From positions 1-5,893 of the forward strand of contig JAPPBK010000050.1 of NCBI GenBank assembly GCA_026705105.1: a DNA stretch of 5,893 nt, given 5' to 3'. Every line of letters starts with the position of its first letter. Within the stretch, counting starts at the first letter, position 1. Shown in pieces: positions 1 through 5,893 of this stretch. The position numbers and the translations under genes were made by a program. The notes beneath the pieces are model-generated. The model was not told the origin of the DNA and ran no database searches. It saw nothing but the letters and a program-made list of their open reading frames with translations. This stretch comes from Chloroflexota bacterium (GTDB taxonomy: Bacteria; Chloroflexota; Dehalococcoidia; Bin125).

Positions 1-1545
1 GTCTTCTTGCCCCGTGCTGACCGGCAGCGTGAGCGCGTCGAAAAACAGGTCCTCGGGCGCGAGGCCGTAATCTTCGGTCGCGATCCGGTACAGCCGTCTC
101 GCGATCTCCAGCTTCCGCTCACAGGTGCGGGCCTGACCCTCTTCGTCGATCACGAGCGCCACGACGCCCGCGCCATAACGGATTCCCGCCGAAAGCGTTT
201 GATCGAGTCGCTTGCCGCCGTCCTCCAGATTGATCGAGTTGACGATCGCTTTGCCGCCCAGTTGCTTCAACCCCGCTTCGAGCACGGCCGGCTCGGTTGA
301 GTCCAGCATCAGCGGAAGCGTGGACAGGCCTCGCGCCCGTGACACGAGCTCGGCCATGTCGGGCGCGCCGTCGCGGCCGACGAAGTCGACGCAGACATCG
401 GCGACGTGCGCGCCCTCGGCCGCCTGGTCGCGGATGACGTTCGCCATCTGCTCCCATTCTTCGTTCTGCAGCAGCCGCTTGAAGCGGCGCGAGCCGTTGG
501 CGTTGGCTCGCTCGCCGACGATCAGGAATGAGGCGTCCTGCCGATACGGGGTCGAGACGAACAGCGACGCCGCCGACGGCTCGGAACGGGGCGCGCGCTT
601 GACCGGCCGCACTCCGTTCATCGCCTCGCGCATGGCGCGCACATGCTCGGGCGTCGTGCCGCAGCAGCCGCCGACGATGCCGACGCCGTACTCGCTGACG
701 AAGGTCCGATGCGCCTCGGCCAGCTCGGCCGGCGTCAGGTCGTAGACCATTTGACCGTCTTCGGTCCGCGGCAGCCCGGCGTTGGGTGAACACAGGAGGG
801 TCGTCTCGGCGTTGGCTGAGAGGAATCGCAACGGTTCGTGCATCAGGTCGGGACCGGTCGCGCAGTTCAGCCCGATCCCGTCCAGGCCGAGCGGAGCCAA
901 CGCCGTGAAGGCGGCCCCGATCTCGCTGCCCACCAGCATCTGACCGGTCGTCTCGATTGTCACGGTTGCAAACAGCGGGGTATCGCTGTTGCGCTCGGCC
1001 AGGGCGTCCTTGCAGGCCAGGATTGCCGCCTTGCCCTGCAGCAGGTCGTAGACCGTCTCGACCAACAGCGCGTCAACGCCGCCGTCAAGCAGCCCTCGCG
1101 CCTGTTCCAGATAGGCCGCGTGCAGCTCATCGAATCCGACGTGACCCAACGAGGGCAACTTGGTACCCGGACCGAGAGAGCCGAGCACGTATCGCGCTCG
1201 ATCCGCAGTGGAGAACCGATCGACGACGCGCCGTGCGATGCGCGCCGACTCGCGGTTGATTTCGCGCGTCCGCTCCGAGAGGTCGTACTCGCCCAACGTG
1301 ATCGAGGACGCGCCAAAGGTGTTGGTCAGCACGGCGTCGGCGCCGGCCTCGAGGTAGGACTCGTGCAGCGCCGCCACAGCGTCGGGACGAGAGACGTTGA
1401 GAATCTCGTTGCAGCCTTCAAGGCCGTCGAAGTCGGAGAGCGACAGATCCAGCAGTTGCAGTCCGGTGCCGGTCGCGCCGTCCAGCACGACCACACGCTG
1501 CGCTACGGCGGCTCGCAGGTCCGGGCGCGGGTCGGAACGTTGCAT
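1..1545 (-). CDS. metH: Cobalamin-dependent methionine synthase, N-terminal part (cut by left edge)
   Basis: Transfers a methyl group from methyltetrahydrofolate through cobalamin to homocysteine to make methionine, in the cytoplasm. The frame is open for 515 codons from ATG at 1545 to base 1. Residues about 15-310 form the homocysteine-binding barrel: it opens with VVVLDGATGTGLQ, and the zinc ligands are Cys228 (GLNCATGPD) and Cys294/Cys295 (GGCCGTTPEH). Residues about 328-515 begin the pterin-binding domain (FLIVGERANANGSRRFKRLL, then PLMLDST, NSINLEDG, IDEEGQAR and the end FFDALTLPVSTG). Family members run to about 1,150-1,250 residues, so the cap, B12-binding and reactivation domains must lie beyond the window. 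No other in-frame ATG, GTG or TTG lies between this ATG and the upstream gene's stop. The ribosome site is weak. The 53-base upstream gap is too short for a cobalamin riboswitch. Wording of the motifs is closest to actinobacterial MetH as I recall it. A stand-alone homocysteine methyltransferase is excluded by the pterin domain. Confidence 0.96.
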   Translation of the reverse strand, partial: MQRSDPRPDLRAAVAQRVVVLDGATGTGLQLLDLSLSDFDGLEGCNEILNVSRPDAVAALHESYLEAGADAVLTNTFGASSITLGEYDLSERTREINRESARIARRVVDRFSTADRARYVLGSLGPGTKLPSLGHVGFDELHAAYLEQARGLLDGGVDALLVETVYDLLQGKAAILACKDALAERNSDTPLFATVTIETTGQMLVGSEIGAAFTALAPLGLDGIGLNCATGPDLMHEPLRFLSANAETTLLCSPNAGLPRTEDGQMVYDLTPAELAEAHRTFVSEYGVGIVGGCCGTTPEHVRAMREAMNGVRPVKRAPRSEPSAASLFVSTPYRQDASFLIVGERANANGSRRFKRLLQNEEWEQMANVIRDQAAEGAHVADVCVDFVGRDGAPDMAELVSRARGLSTLPLMLDSTEPAVLEAGLKQLGGKAIVNSINLEDGGKRLDQTLSAGIRYGAGVVALVIDEEGQARTCERKLEIARRLYRIATEDYGLAPEDLFFDALTLPVSTGQED

Positions 1546-1598
1546 CCGTTGATCGTAACCAGCCAGACAACTCGTCTCGGTAGCGGGATGTATCGAGG

Positions 1599-2225
1599 TT
1601 ATCCACCGAAGCGCTTGCGCAGCGCGCCGCCAATGCCGCCCTTCGCCGATTCAAGGTCCGCTTGGAGCTGCGCGTTCTGTTTCTCCAACCGCTCGTTCTC
1701 GCGGCTAAGCCGGTTGCGCTCCTGTCGAAACTCTTCGTGCCGCTCGTCCAACGTCTCCCGTAGCTCGGTGGCCTGCTGTTCGGCCGCCACCTGCGCTGCA
1801 GACGCCGCCGCGAGTGAAGCCGAGGCATCCTTCGCCGCCTGCTCGTAGAAGGTCGATTTTTCCATCAGCGCACCATGCTCGTCGCGCAGCCTGTCGCGTT
1901 CGCGTTCCGCGGCTTCGGCGCGTTCGGTCAGCTCGGCGAGTTGCGCATTGGCGGAATCTGCAGCGGCCGTCGCGGACTCGGCGGTTGAACGCAACGCGTC
2001 CCGCTCCGCTCTGATCTCGCGCAGTTCGACGCGAAGCGGTTCGATCTCCTCGCCGGACGTGGCGAGCTTCGCCGCCAGGCGGTCGAGGTGGGCGCGCAGG
2101 TCGCGCGACTGCTTTTCAGCCTGCGTTGCGCGGTCTTCCAGCGAGTCGGCACGGACAACCGCAGCCTTGCGGCTCGCCTCCGCACGCTCAGCCCGAGCCC
2201 GCTCGACTCGCAGTTGGTCAGCCAT
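1599..2225 (-). CDS. Small coiled-coil protein of unknown function
   Basis: I do not recognise a named family. The 208-residue product is highly charged and rich in Ala, Glu and Arg, with leucines at heptad-like spacing over nearly its whole length (RAHLDRLAAKLATSGEEIEP, RVELREIRAERDALR, ELTERAEAAERERDRLRDE, RNRLSRENERLEKQNAQLQ). A more alanine- and serine-rich stretch lies around residues 85-100. It ends in a glycine-rich basic tail, GGIGGALRKRFGG. It has no Cys or Trp, no signal peptide and no membrane segment, so it is probably a cytoplasmic dimer or scaffold. The frame stays open far upstream into the dehydrogenase gene, but Met at 2225 is the sensible start: it lies eight bases after that gene's TAG, with a modest AGGTC just before it. 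Translational coupling to the dehydrogenase is likely. Coiled-coil similarity to myosin- or SMC-like proteins would be compositional and should not be used to name it. Confidence 0.8.
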   Translation of the reverse strand: MADQLRVERARAERAEASRKAAVVRADSLEDRATQAEKQSRDLRAHLDRLAAKLATSGEEIEPLRVELREIRAERDALRSTAESATAAADSANAQLAELTERAEAAERERDRLRDEHGALMEKSTFYEQAAKDASASLAAASAAQVAAEQQATELRETLDERHEEFRQERNRLSRENERLEKQNAQLQADLESAKGGIGGALRKRFGG

Positions 2226-2233
2226 GGATTGAC

Positions 2234-3448
2234 CTATGCGCCGGCGCGGACGGCCTCGATCGCCGCCGTCCAGCGATCGTCCAGGGTGGAGTCGTTGACA
2301 GTGGCCAGCACGTAGTCGCCGAATGCCGCCGTGGTGGCGCCCGTGTCGCGGCCGGTCATCACGAGTTCCTTCTCGTACTGGCCGCAGAGGTCCATTGCCT
2401 TGTCCAGTTTGCCGCCGAGTTCGGGGAAGCCGATGTGCGAGAGCATCATCGCCCCGGCGCGCAGCATCGAGGATGGGTCGGCGTAAATGTCGCGACCCTC
2501 GCGCACCATGCGCGGGGCCGAGCCGTGGATCGCCTCGAACATCGCCGTCTTGGTGCCGATGTTGCCAGCACCGGCCGTTCCGACGCCGCCCTGGAACTCC
2601 GCCGCCTCGTCCGTCAGGATGTCGCCGTACAGATTGGGCAACGCGAAGACCTGGAAGTTGGTCCGACGCTTGGGGTCGACCAGCTTCGCGGTCATGATGT
2701 CGATGTACCACCCCTCCCACTCGATCCCCTCGAAGTCCTCCGCTACTTTGCGCGCCGCGTCGAGAAATGCGCCGTCGGTCGTCTTGACCACGTTGGCCTT
2801 GGTCACGATCGTCACCGAGTTCTTGCCGTTGTTCTTGGCGTAGTCGAACGCGGCGCGGATGATCCGCTCCGAGCCGGGGTTGGAGAGAATCTTGAAGTCG
2901 ATGTTCAGGTCGCCGATCGAGAATCCCTCCGAGCCAACGGCGTAAAGGTCCTCGGTGTTCTCGCGGAAGAAGGTCCAGTCAATCCCCTCGGCCGGCACGC
3001 GCACCGGGCGGACGTTGGCATACAGGTCGAGCACCTTGCGCATGGCCACGTTGGCCGACTCGATGTTCGGCCAGCCGTCGCCCTGTTCCGGCGTCGTGGT
3101 CGGCCCCTTGAGCGTGACATCACACTCGTGGATTTCCTTGAGCACGCCCTCGGGGATCGCGGCCAGCTCCTCTGCGCGACGCTCAATCGTCAGACCGTCG
3201 ATCGTGCGGAAGCTGACGCGACCGGAGGACACCTGGTCTTCGAGCAGCGCTTCAAGCACGCGCTGCGACTCGTGCGCGATCGAGGGGCCGATGCCGTCGC
3301 CGCCGAGCACGCCGATCTCGATGTGGTCGAGCGCCGTGAAGTCGGTCGGCTCGCCCTCGGATTTGATCTTGTCAACGCGGGACTGCTGGGCCTCAAGCAG
3401 TTCGCCAAAGCGCTGCTTGGCCTGCTCGACGGAGTCAATCGTGGGCAT
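2234..3448 (-). CDS. Isocitrate/isopropylmalate-family dehydrogenase, probably isocitrate dehydrogenase
   Basis: Beta-decarboxylating oxidoreductase of 404 residues; the likely reaction is isocitrate to 2-oxoglutarate plus CO2. After a helical N-terminal stretch of about 42 residues comes LGGDGIGP (48-55). The substrate segment SANVAMR has Ser131, Asn133 and Arg137, matching Escherichia coli Icd Ser113, Asn115 and Arg119; isopropylmalate enzymes lack this serine and asparagine. Further matches are Arg147, Arg162 and Tyr169 (FRENTEDLY), Lys217 (TKANV), and the metal-binding aspartates Asp250, Asp276 and Asp280 (YID, NLYGDILTD). The coenzyme loop is MFEAIHGSAPRMV (303-315). Arg313 stands where NADP enzymes have Lys and NAD enzymes have Asp, so coenzyme choice is uncertain but leans NADP. 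The start is fixed by a strong ribosome site just upstream. Homoisocitrate or another 3-substituted malate is a less likely substrate. Family assignment is firm; exact substrate is inferred from residues. Confidence 0.93.
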   Translation of the reverse strand: MPTIDSVEQAKQRFGELLEAQQSRVDKIKSEGEPTDFTALDHIEIGVLGGDGIGPSIAHESQRVLEALLEDQVSSGRVSFRTIDGLTIERRAEELAAIPEGVLKEIHECDVTLKGPTTTPEQGDGWPNIESANVAMRKVLDLYANVRPVRVPAEGIDWTFFRENTEDLYAVGSEGFSIGDLNIDFKILSNPGSERIIRAAFDYAKNNGKNSVTIVTKANVVKTTDGAFLDAARKVAEDFEGIEWEGWYIDIMTAKLVDPKRRTNFQVFALPNLYGDILTDEAAEFQGGVGTAGAGNIGTKTAMFEAIHGSAPRMVREGRDIYADPSSMLRAGAMMLSHIGFPELGGKLDKAMDLCGQYEKELVMTGRDTGATTAAFGDYVLATVNDSTLDDRWTAAIEAVRAGA

Positions 3449-3450
3449 AT

Positions 3451-3460
3451 TCCTTCTCCT
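3451..3460 (-). promoter_or_regulatory. Strong Shine-Dalgarno of the dehydrogenase
   Basis: On the minus strand AGGAGAAGGA ends two bases before the ATG at 3448. Its AGGAG core leaves a spacing of seven bases, which is ideal, and decides the dehydrogenase start. It is the clearest ribosome site among the minus-strand genes here and implies independent, efficient initiation. Confidence 0.85.
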
Positions 3461-3484
3461 CGTCGAACCATCCGCGATGTAGGT

Positions 3485-3540
3485 CCGTCGGCAGTGTACC
3501 TGCTCGACAGATCACGACTACGCCGATCGCACGCCGACGG
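3485..3540. repeat. 8-bp inverted repeat filling the peptidase-dehydrogenase gap
   Basis: CCGTCGGC at 3485-3492 is the exact reverse complement of GCCGACGG at 3533-3540, with a 40-base loop. In the leftward transcript the first arm starts one base after the peptidase stop codon and the second arm ends about 25 bases before the dehydrogenase ribosome site. No U-rich run follows the second arm, so a standard intrinsic terminator is not supported. It could be an mRNA-processing or stabilising hairpin, or chance in GC-rich DNA. Confidence 0.35.
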
Positions 3541-3541
3541 C

Positions 3542-5521
3542 TCAGGTCGCCAGCCCCAGTTCGCGCAGGAAGGCGTCGGCATTCGGTTCGCGGCCGAGGA
3601 AGCGGTGGATCAGTTGGTCGGCATCCGCCGTCCCGCCCGGTTCAAGGATGTGCCGCCGGTACTCCGCGCCGACGCCCGCGACAGATGCGCCCGGCGCCTC
3701 GAAGCGCGTGAACATGTCGTCGCCGAAGACTCGCGACCAGAGATAGCCGTAGTAGCCCGCGTCGTAGCCGAAGAGATGCCCGAAGCCGGCCTGGAAGTGC
3801 GTGTCCTCGGGGAACGGGAATCCGGTGATCGGGTGCAGCTCGCGAGCGATTTCATCCGTGCTGCGACCGGACTGTGAGTGATAGGCCAGATCGAGGCGTG
3901 AGAAGTAGACCTGCCGCAGCGTCGCGATCGCCGACGACGTGTGCTTCGCCTCGATCATGCGGTTGATCAACGACGTCGGAAGCGGATCGCCGGTCTCGTG
4001 GTGCCGGCTGAAACTGCGCAGCATGTCGGGTTGCCAGCACCAGTGCTCCAGCATCTGCGAGGGCGCTTCGACGAAGTCACGCTCCACTCTCGTACCGCTG
4101 AATCGGGTGAAGCGGGCGGTCGTCAGCGTCTGATGCAGGATGTGTCCGAACTCGTGAAACAGCGTGACTACCTCGGTGTGGCGCAACAGCGATGGCGATG
4201 TCTCTGTTGGCTTGGTGAAGTTCGCGACAATGGCCGAGATCGGCCGCTGATAGCCACTCCCGTTGAGCCTTCTCCCGCCGCGCAGGGTGAACGCCGCCGC
4301 GTGTCCGAACTTGCCCGGCCTGGGATACAGGTCCATGTAGAAGCGCGCCAGCGCTTCGCCGCTCGCCGGGTCGACGATGTCGAACGGCTGCGCATCCTCG
4401 TGCCAGGCGGAATCGACCACGTCGGTTCGCCTAACAAACCGGACGCCGACCAACTCCTCGTAGATGCGGAACATCCCGTCCAGCACCGCATCGAGCGGGA
4501 AGTAGGCGGCGACCTCGAACGGATCGACTCGGTACTGTTCCTGCACAACCTGGTTGGTGTAGTAGCGCCAGTCGGCGATGTCCACCAGGCCGCGCTGTCC
4601 GGTGCGGCGCTCCCGCTCTTCGGTCAGCCGCGAGAGGTCTGCGGCGAGCTTCGGTTGCAGGCGCTCCTCCAGGTCGACGAGGAAGTCGAGCACGGCGTCG
4701 GCCTGCTTGGCCATCTTGATTTCCAGCGCGTACTCGGCCCAGGACTCGTAGCCCAGTAATGCCGCCATCGACGATCGCACGCCGAGCGCCTCTTCGAGGA
4801 TGGCGATGTTGGTGTCGGCCGCTTTGTTGTGGTTCTTGTGAAACAGCTCGCGCCGCCGCTCGCCGTCGTGCGCGCTGTCGAGGAAGGGGTGCAGTTCCGG
4901 ATAGTCCAGTCCGACCCGATAGCGAACCTCGCCGTCCGACTCCACGGTCCGTAGGCGCTCGACGTAGGAGTCGGGCAGGCCGTCGAGTTCGTCGCGGCTG
5001 AGCTCAATGCCGTCCTCGAAGTCGTCAATGTGCTTGCGGAAGCGGATGCCGAGCCCGACCAGGCGCTCCTGCAGCGACTGCAGTTCATCCCGCGTCGACC
5101 TGTCCAGTTCCAGCCCGTTGCGGCGATAGTCGCGTAAGGCGAACTCGAGCAGGCGGCGCGCGTCGTCGGGCAGGGCTTCCAGCTCGGCCCGTGAGGCGTA
5201 CGCCTTCAGCGCCCGGTCGATCTCCTCGCGAAAGCCGATGCCGGAGGCGAAGACATTGAGCCGCTCCTCCTCGCGATGGGCCACGGCGCGCAGGCTCTCG
5301 TCAGCCGAAACCTGAGAGAGGAATCCGTAACGCCCCGATGCCTGCGTGAAGACATTGCTGATCTCATCCAGGGGCAGCACCGTGTTCTCGAACGTCCGCC
5401 GCCCGTCCGGCACCGAAGCCAACGCATCGACCAATCCCTCGACCGCGCGGATCGCGTCGTCAACGCCGCGCGTGATGTCGTCGGCAGTCGTTTCGGCCCA
5501 GTTCGGTGTCTCGATCGTCAT
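3542..5521 (-). CDS. M3-family zinc oligopeptidase, thimet-oligopeptidase-like
   Basis: Cytoplasmic metallopeptidase that cleaves short peptides, probably in general peptide turnover. The 659-residue product is full length for family M3A. Residues 1 to about 400 are the helical part, including a charged region around 120-190. The catalytic zinc motif HEFGH is at 456-460 (His456, Glu457, His460), and the third ligand is Glu485 in DFVEAPSQMLEHW, 29 residues on, exactly the thimet oligopeptidase spacing. Substrate-contacting tyrosines are kept in GYDAGYYGYLWS: Tyr586 and Tyr593 correspond to thimet Tyr605 and Tyr612. The C-terminus FLGREPNADAFLRELGL is a normal family ending. The stretch FSGTRVERDFVEAPSQMLE is closer to thimet oligopeptidase than to E. 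coli OpdA (prlC), as I recall them. The start is the only ATG, GTG or TTG after an in-frame upstream stop, but its own ribosome site is poor. No signal peptide is seen. A dipeptidyl carboxypeptidase (Dcp) is less likely. Confidence 0.96.
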   Translation of the reverse strand: MTIETPNWAETTADDITRGVDDAIRAVEGLVDALASVPDGRRTFENTVLPLDEISNVFTQASGRYGFLSQVSADESLRAVAHREEERLNVFASGIGFREEIDRALKAYASRAELEALPDDARRLLEFALRDYRRNGLELDRSTRDELQSLQERLVGLGIRFRKHIDDFEDGIELSRDELDGLPDSYVERLRTVESDGEVRYRVGLDYPELHPFLDSAHDGERRRELFHKNHNKAADTNIAILEEALGVRSSMAALLGYESWAEYALEIKMAKQADAVLDFLVDLEERLQPKLAADLSRLTEERERRTGQRGLVDIADWRYYTNQVVQEQYRVDPFEVAAYFPLDAVLDGMFRIYEELVGVRFVRRTDVVDSAWHEDAQPFDIVDPASGEALARFYMDLYPRPGKFGHAAAFTLRGGRRLNGSGYQRPISAIVANFTKPTETSPSLLRHTEVVTLFHEFGHILHQTLTTARFTRFSGTRVERDFVEAPSQMLEHWCWQPDMLRSFSRHHETGDPLPTSLINRMIEAKHTSSAIATLRQVYFSRLDLAYHSQSGRSTDEIARELHPITGFPFPEDTHFQAGFGHLFGYDAGYYGYLWSRVFGDDMFTRFEAPGASVAGVGAEYRRHILEPGGTADADQLIHRFLGREPNADAFLRELGLAT

Positions 5522-5541
5522 TTGGCCGTGTCCAGATGCAT
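5518..5541 (-). CDS. Possible 7-codon leader ORF before the peptidase
   Basis: The minus strand reads ATG at 5541 followed by codons for MHLDTAK and a TGA that overlaps the peptidase start as ATGA. A good Shine-Dalgarno, GGAGG (5553-5557), lies 11 bases before this ATG but about 31 bases before the peptidase ATG, too far to serve it directly. Reinitiation after the mini-ORF could therefore deliver ribosomes to the peptidase. This is an inference; a seven-codon ORF can easily occur by chance. Confidence 0.25.
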   Translation of the reverse strand: MHLDTAK

Positions 5542-5596
5542 CAACCCACTAGCCTCCAGCACCAATGTAAACTCCCCCGTCGGAGAGGATTCGAGG
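5522..5596. promoter_or_regulatory. Divergent intergenic region (promoters expected)
   Basis: These 75 bases separate the leftward peptidase from the rightward toxin-like gene, so promoters for both are expected here or just inside the genes. It is visibly less GC-rich around 5561-5573 (ACCAATGTAAACT) than the flanking genes. I see no convincing paired -35 and -10 boxes on either strand, and no clear operator palindrome. Confidence 0.4.
5582..5588 (+). promoter_or_regulatory. Shine-Dalgarno of the toxin-like gene
   Basis: GGAGAGG lies eight bases before the ATG at 5597 on the plus strand. It fixes that ATG as the start of the partial right-edge gene and supports its being a real gene. Confidence 0.7.
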
Positions 5597-5893
5597 ATGG
5601 ACTACGGAGTGCGAGACTTCCGGTTCTCTTCGACAACGACGAACAAGCTCGGGCGACGTGGAATCGACGCGGCGGACGTGTACGAGATGCGAGAGCGAGG
5701 TGCGGTGTTCATTCCTCAGAAGCAGAGGTTCGAGATCGGTGACGATGGCGAGCTTCGACGGCGTCCTCGCCGACTGCTTATGATTGGACGAAACTGGGCG
5801 GGACAACTCCTGACCATAGTCCTCGAGTTGCCGGACAGCGAAGGAACTTGCCAAGTCGTTACCGGTTTCGATGCGAAGTCCAACGAAGTCACA
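5597..5893 (+). CDS. Small DUF4258/BrnT-like protein, possible toxin (cut by right edge)
   Basis: The frame is open for 99 codons from ATG at 5597 to the last base with no stop. The pattern is that of small single-domain proteins of the DUF4258/BrnT-like type: a short helix with RRGIDAADVYEMRERGAVF (residues 20-38), a basic linker, then beta strands LMIGRNW, LLTIVLEL and a C-terminal CQVVTGFDAKSNEV. Such proteins are usually about 100-120 residues, so only a short tail should be missing. BrnT proteins are ribonuclease toxins with a partner antitoxin gene just downstream; that position lies outside the window. The gene is divergent from the peptidase operon. Seven of its thirteen arginines use CGA, unlike the CGC/CGG/CGT preference seen at the start of metH, which hints at a different origin. 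Family membership is from recognition of the pattern only; toxin function is not shown. Confidence 0.65.
   Translation, partial: MDYGVRDFRFSSTTTNKLGRRGIDAADVYEMRERGAVFIPQKQRFEIGDDGELRRRPRRLLMIGRNWAGQLLTIVLELPDSEGTCQVVTGFDAKSNEVT

Noticed and set aside
1563..1580. Small imperfect hairpin (GTCTGG pairing with CCGAGAC) between the coiled-coil gene and metH
   Set aside because: Six pairs with a bulge and no U-run; too weak to call a terminator or a regulatory element.
1546..1598. Possible cobalamin or SAM riboswitch upstream of metH
   Set aside because: The gap is only 53 bases, far shorter than either riboswitch class, and no B12-box-like sequence is visible.
838..1848. Plus-strand open frame of 336 codons opposite metH and the coiled-coil gene
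   Set aside because: It covers the antisense of the MetH zinc and barrel motifs, crosses the intergenic gap, and its product has no recognisable motif; it is a shadow of the GC-rich genes.
2226..2720. Upstream in-frame extension of the coiled-coil gene to a Met at 2720
   Set aside because: It would overlap almost 500 bases of the dehydrogenase in another frame. The extension is Arg/Gly-rich and not coil-like, and a proper start lies right after the dehydrogenase stop.
3493..3498. TACACT on the minus strand as a -10 box for the dehydrogenase
   Set aside because: Its distance to the start is reasonable, but no recognisable -35 hexamer lies 16-18 bases upstream, so it cannot be separated from chance.
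2126..3877. Plus-strand open frame of 583 codons, antisense to the dehydrogenase and the end of the peptidase
   Set aside because: Its translation is low-complexity, rich in Arg, Val, Ala and His and without a recognisable domain, while the opposite strand encodes two clear enzymes with intact catalytic residues. Long antisense frames are expected in GC-rich coding DNA.
5564..5569. TACATT on the minus strand as a -10 box for the peptidase
   Set aside because: No matching -35 box, and transcription would start on top of the GGAGG at 5553-5557, leaving almost no leader.

Overview
The window is a GC-rich, tightly packed bacterial chromosomal segment with four leftward (minus-strand) genes and one rightward partial gene. 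The methionine synthase start region reads like actinobacterial MetH, for example GLEGCNEILNVSRPD, LGSLGPGTKLPSLGH and IDEEGQARTCERK. Together with the GC bias this suggests a high-GC actinobacterium or a similar lineage such as Chloroflexota. The assignment is by remembered family resemblance only, and the taxon stays open.

Layout in transcription order of the minus strand. First comes a complete M3-family zinc oligopeptidase resembling thimet oligopeptidase (5521 to 3542). After a 93-base gap that holds an 8-bp inverted repeat and a strong Shine-Dalgarno comes a complete isocitrate/isopropylmalate-family dehydrogenase with isocitrate-type substrate residues (3448 to 2234). Eight bases later a small, almost wholly coiled-coil protein of unknown function begins (2225 to 1599). 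After 53 bases a cobalamin-type methionine synthase begins (1545) and leaves the window at base 1, with only its homocysteine and most of its pterin domain visible. The short spacings suggest that dehydrogenase, coiled-coil gene and metH are co-transcribed; the peptidase may be part of the same unit.

On the plus strand, divergent from the peptidase across 75 bases, a small gene starts at 5597 and is cut by the right edge. Its product looks like the DUF4258/BrnT-like group of small, often toxin-associated proteins. Its arginine codon choice (mostly CGA) differs from the operon, hinting at a mobile or accessory origin.

Functionally the operon mixes central carbon metabolism (isocitrate oxidation), one-carbon and methionine metabolism, and peptide turnover. 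No pathway obviously ties these together. I see no RNA genes, CRISPR arrays, insertion sequences or long repeats. Nothing seen amounts to a clearly new system. The less ordinary items are the dehydrogenase's coenzyme site, the orphan coiled-coil protein, a possible 7-codon leader ORF before the peptidase, and the partial toxin-like gene.
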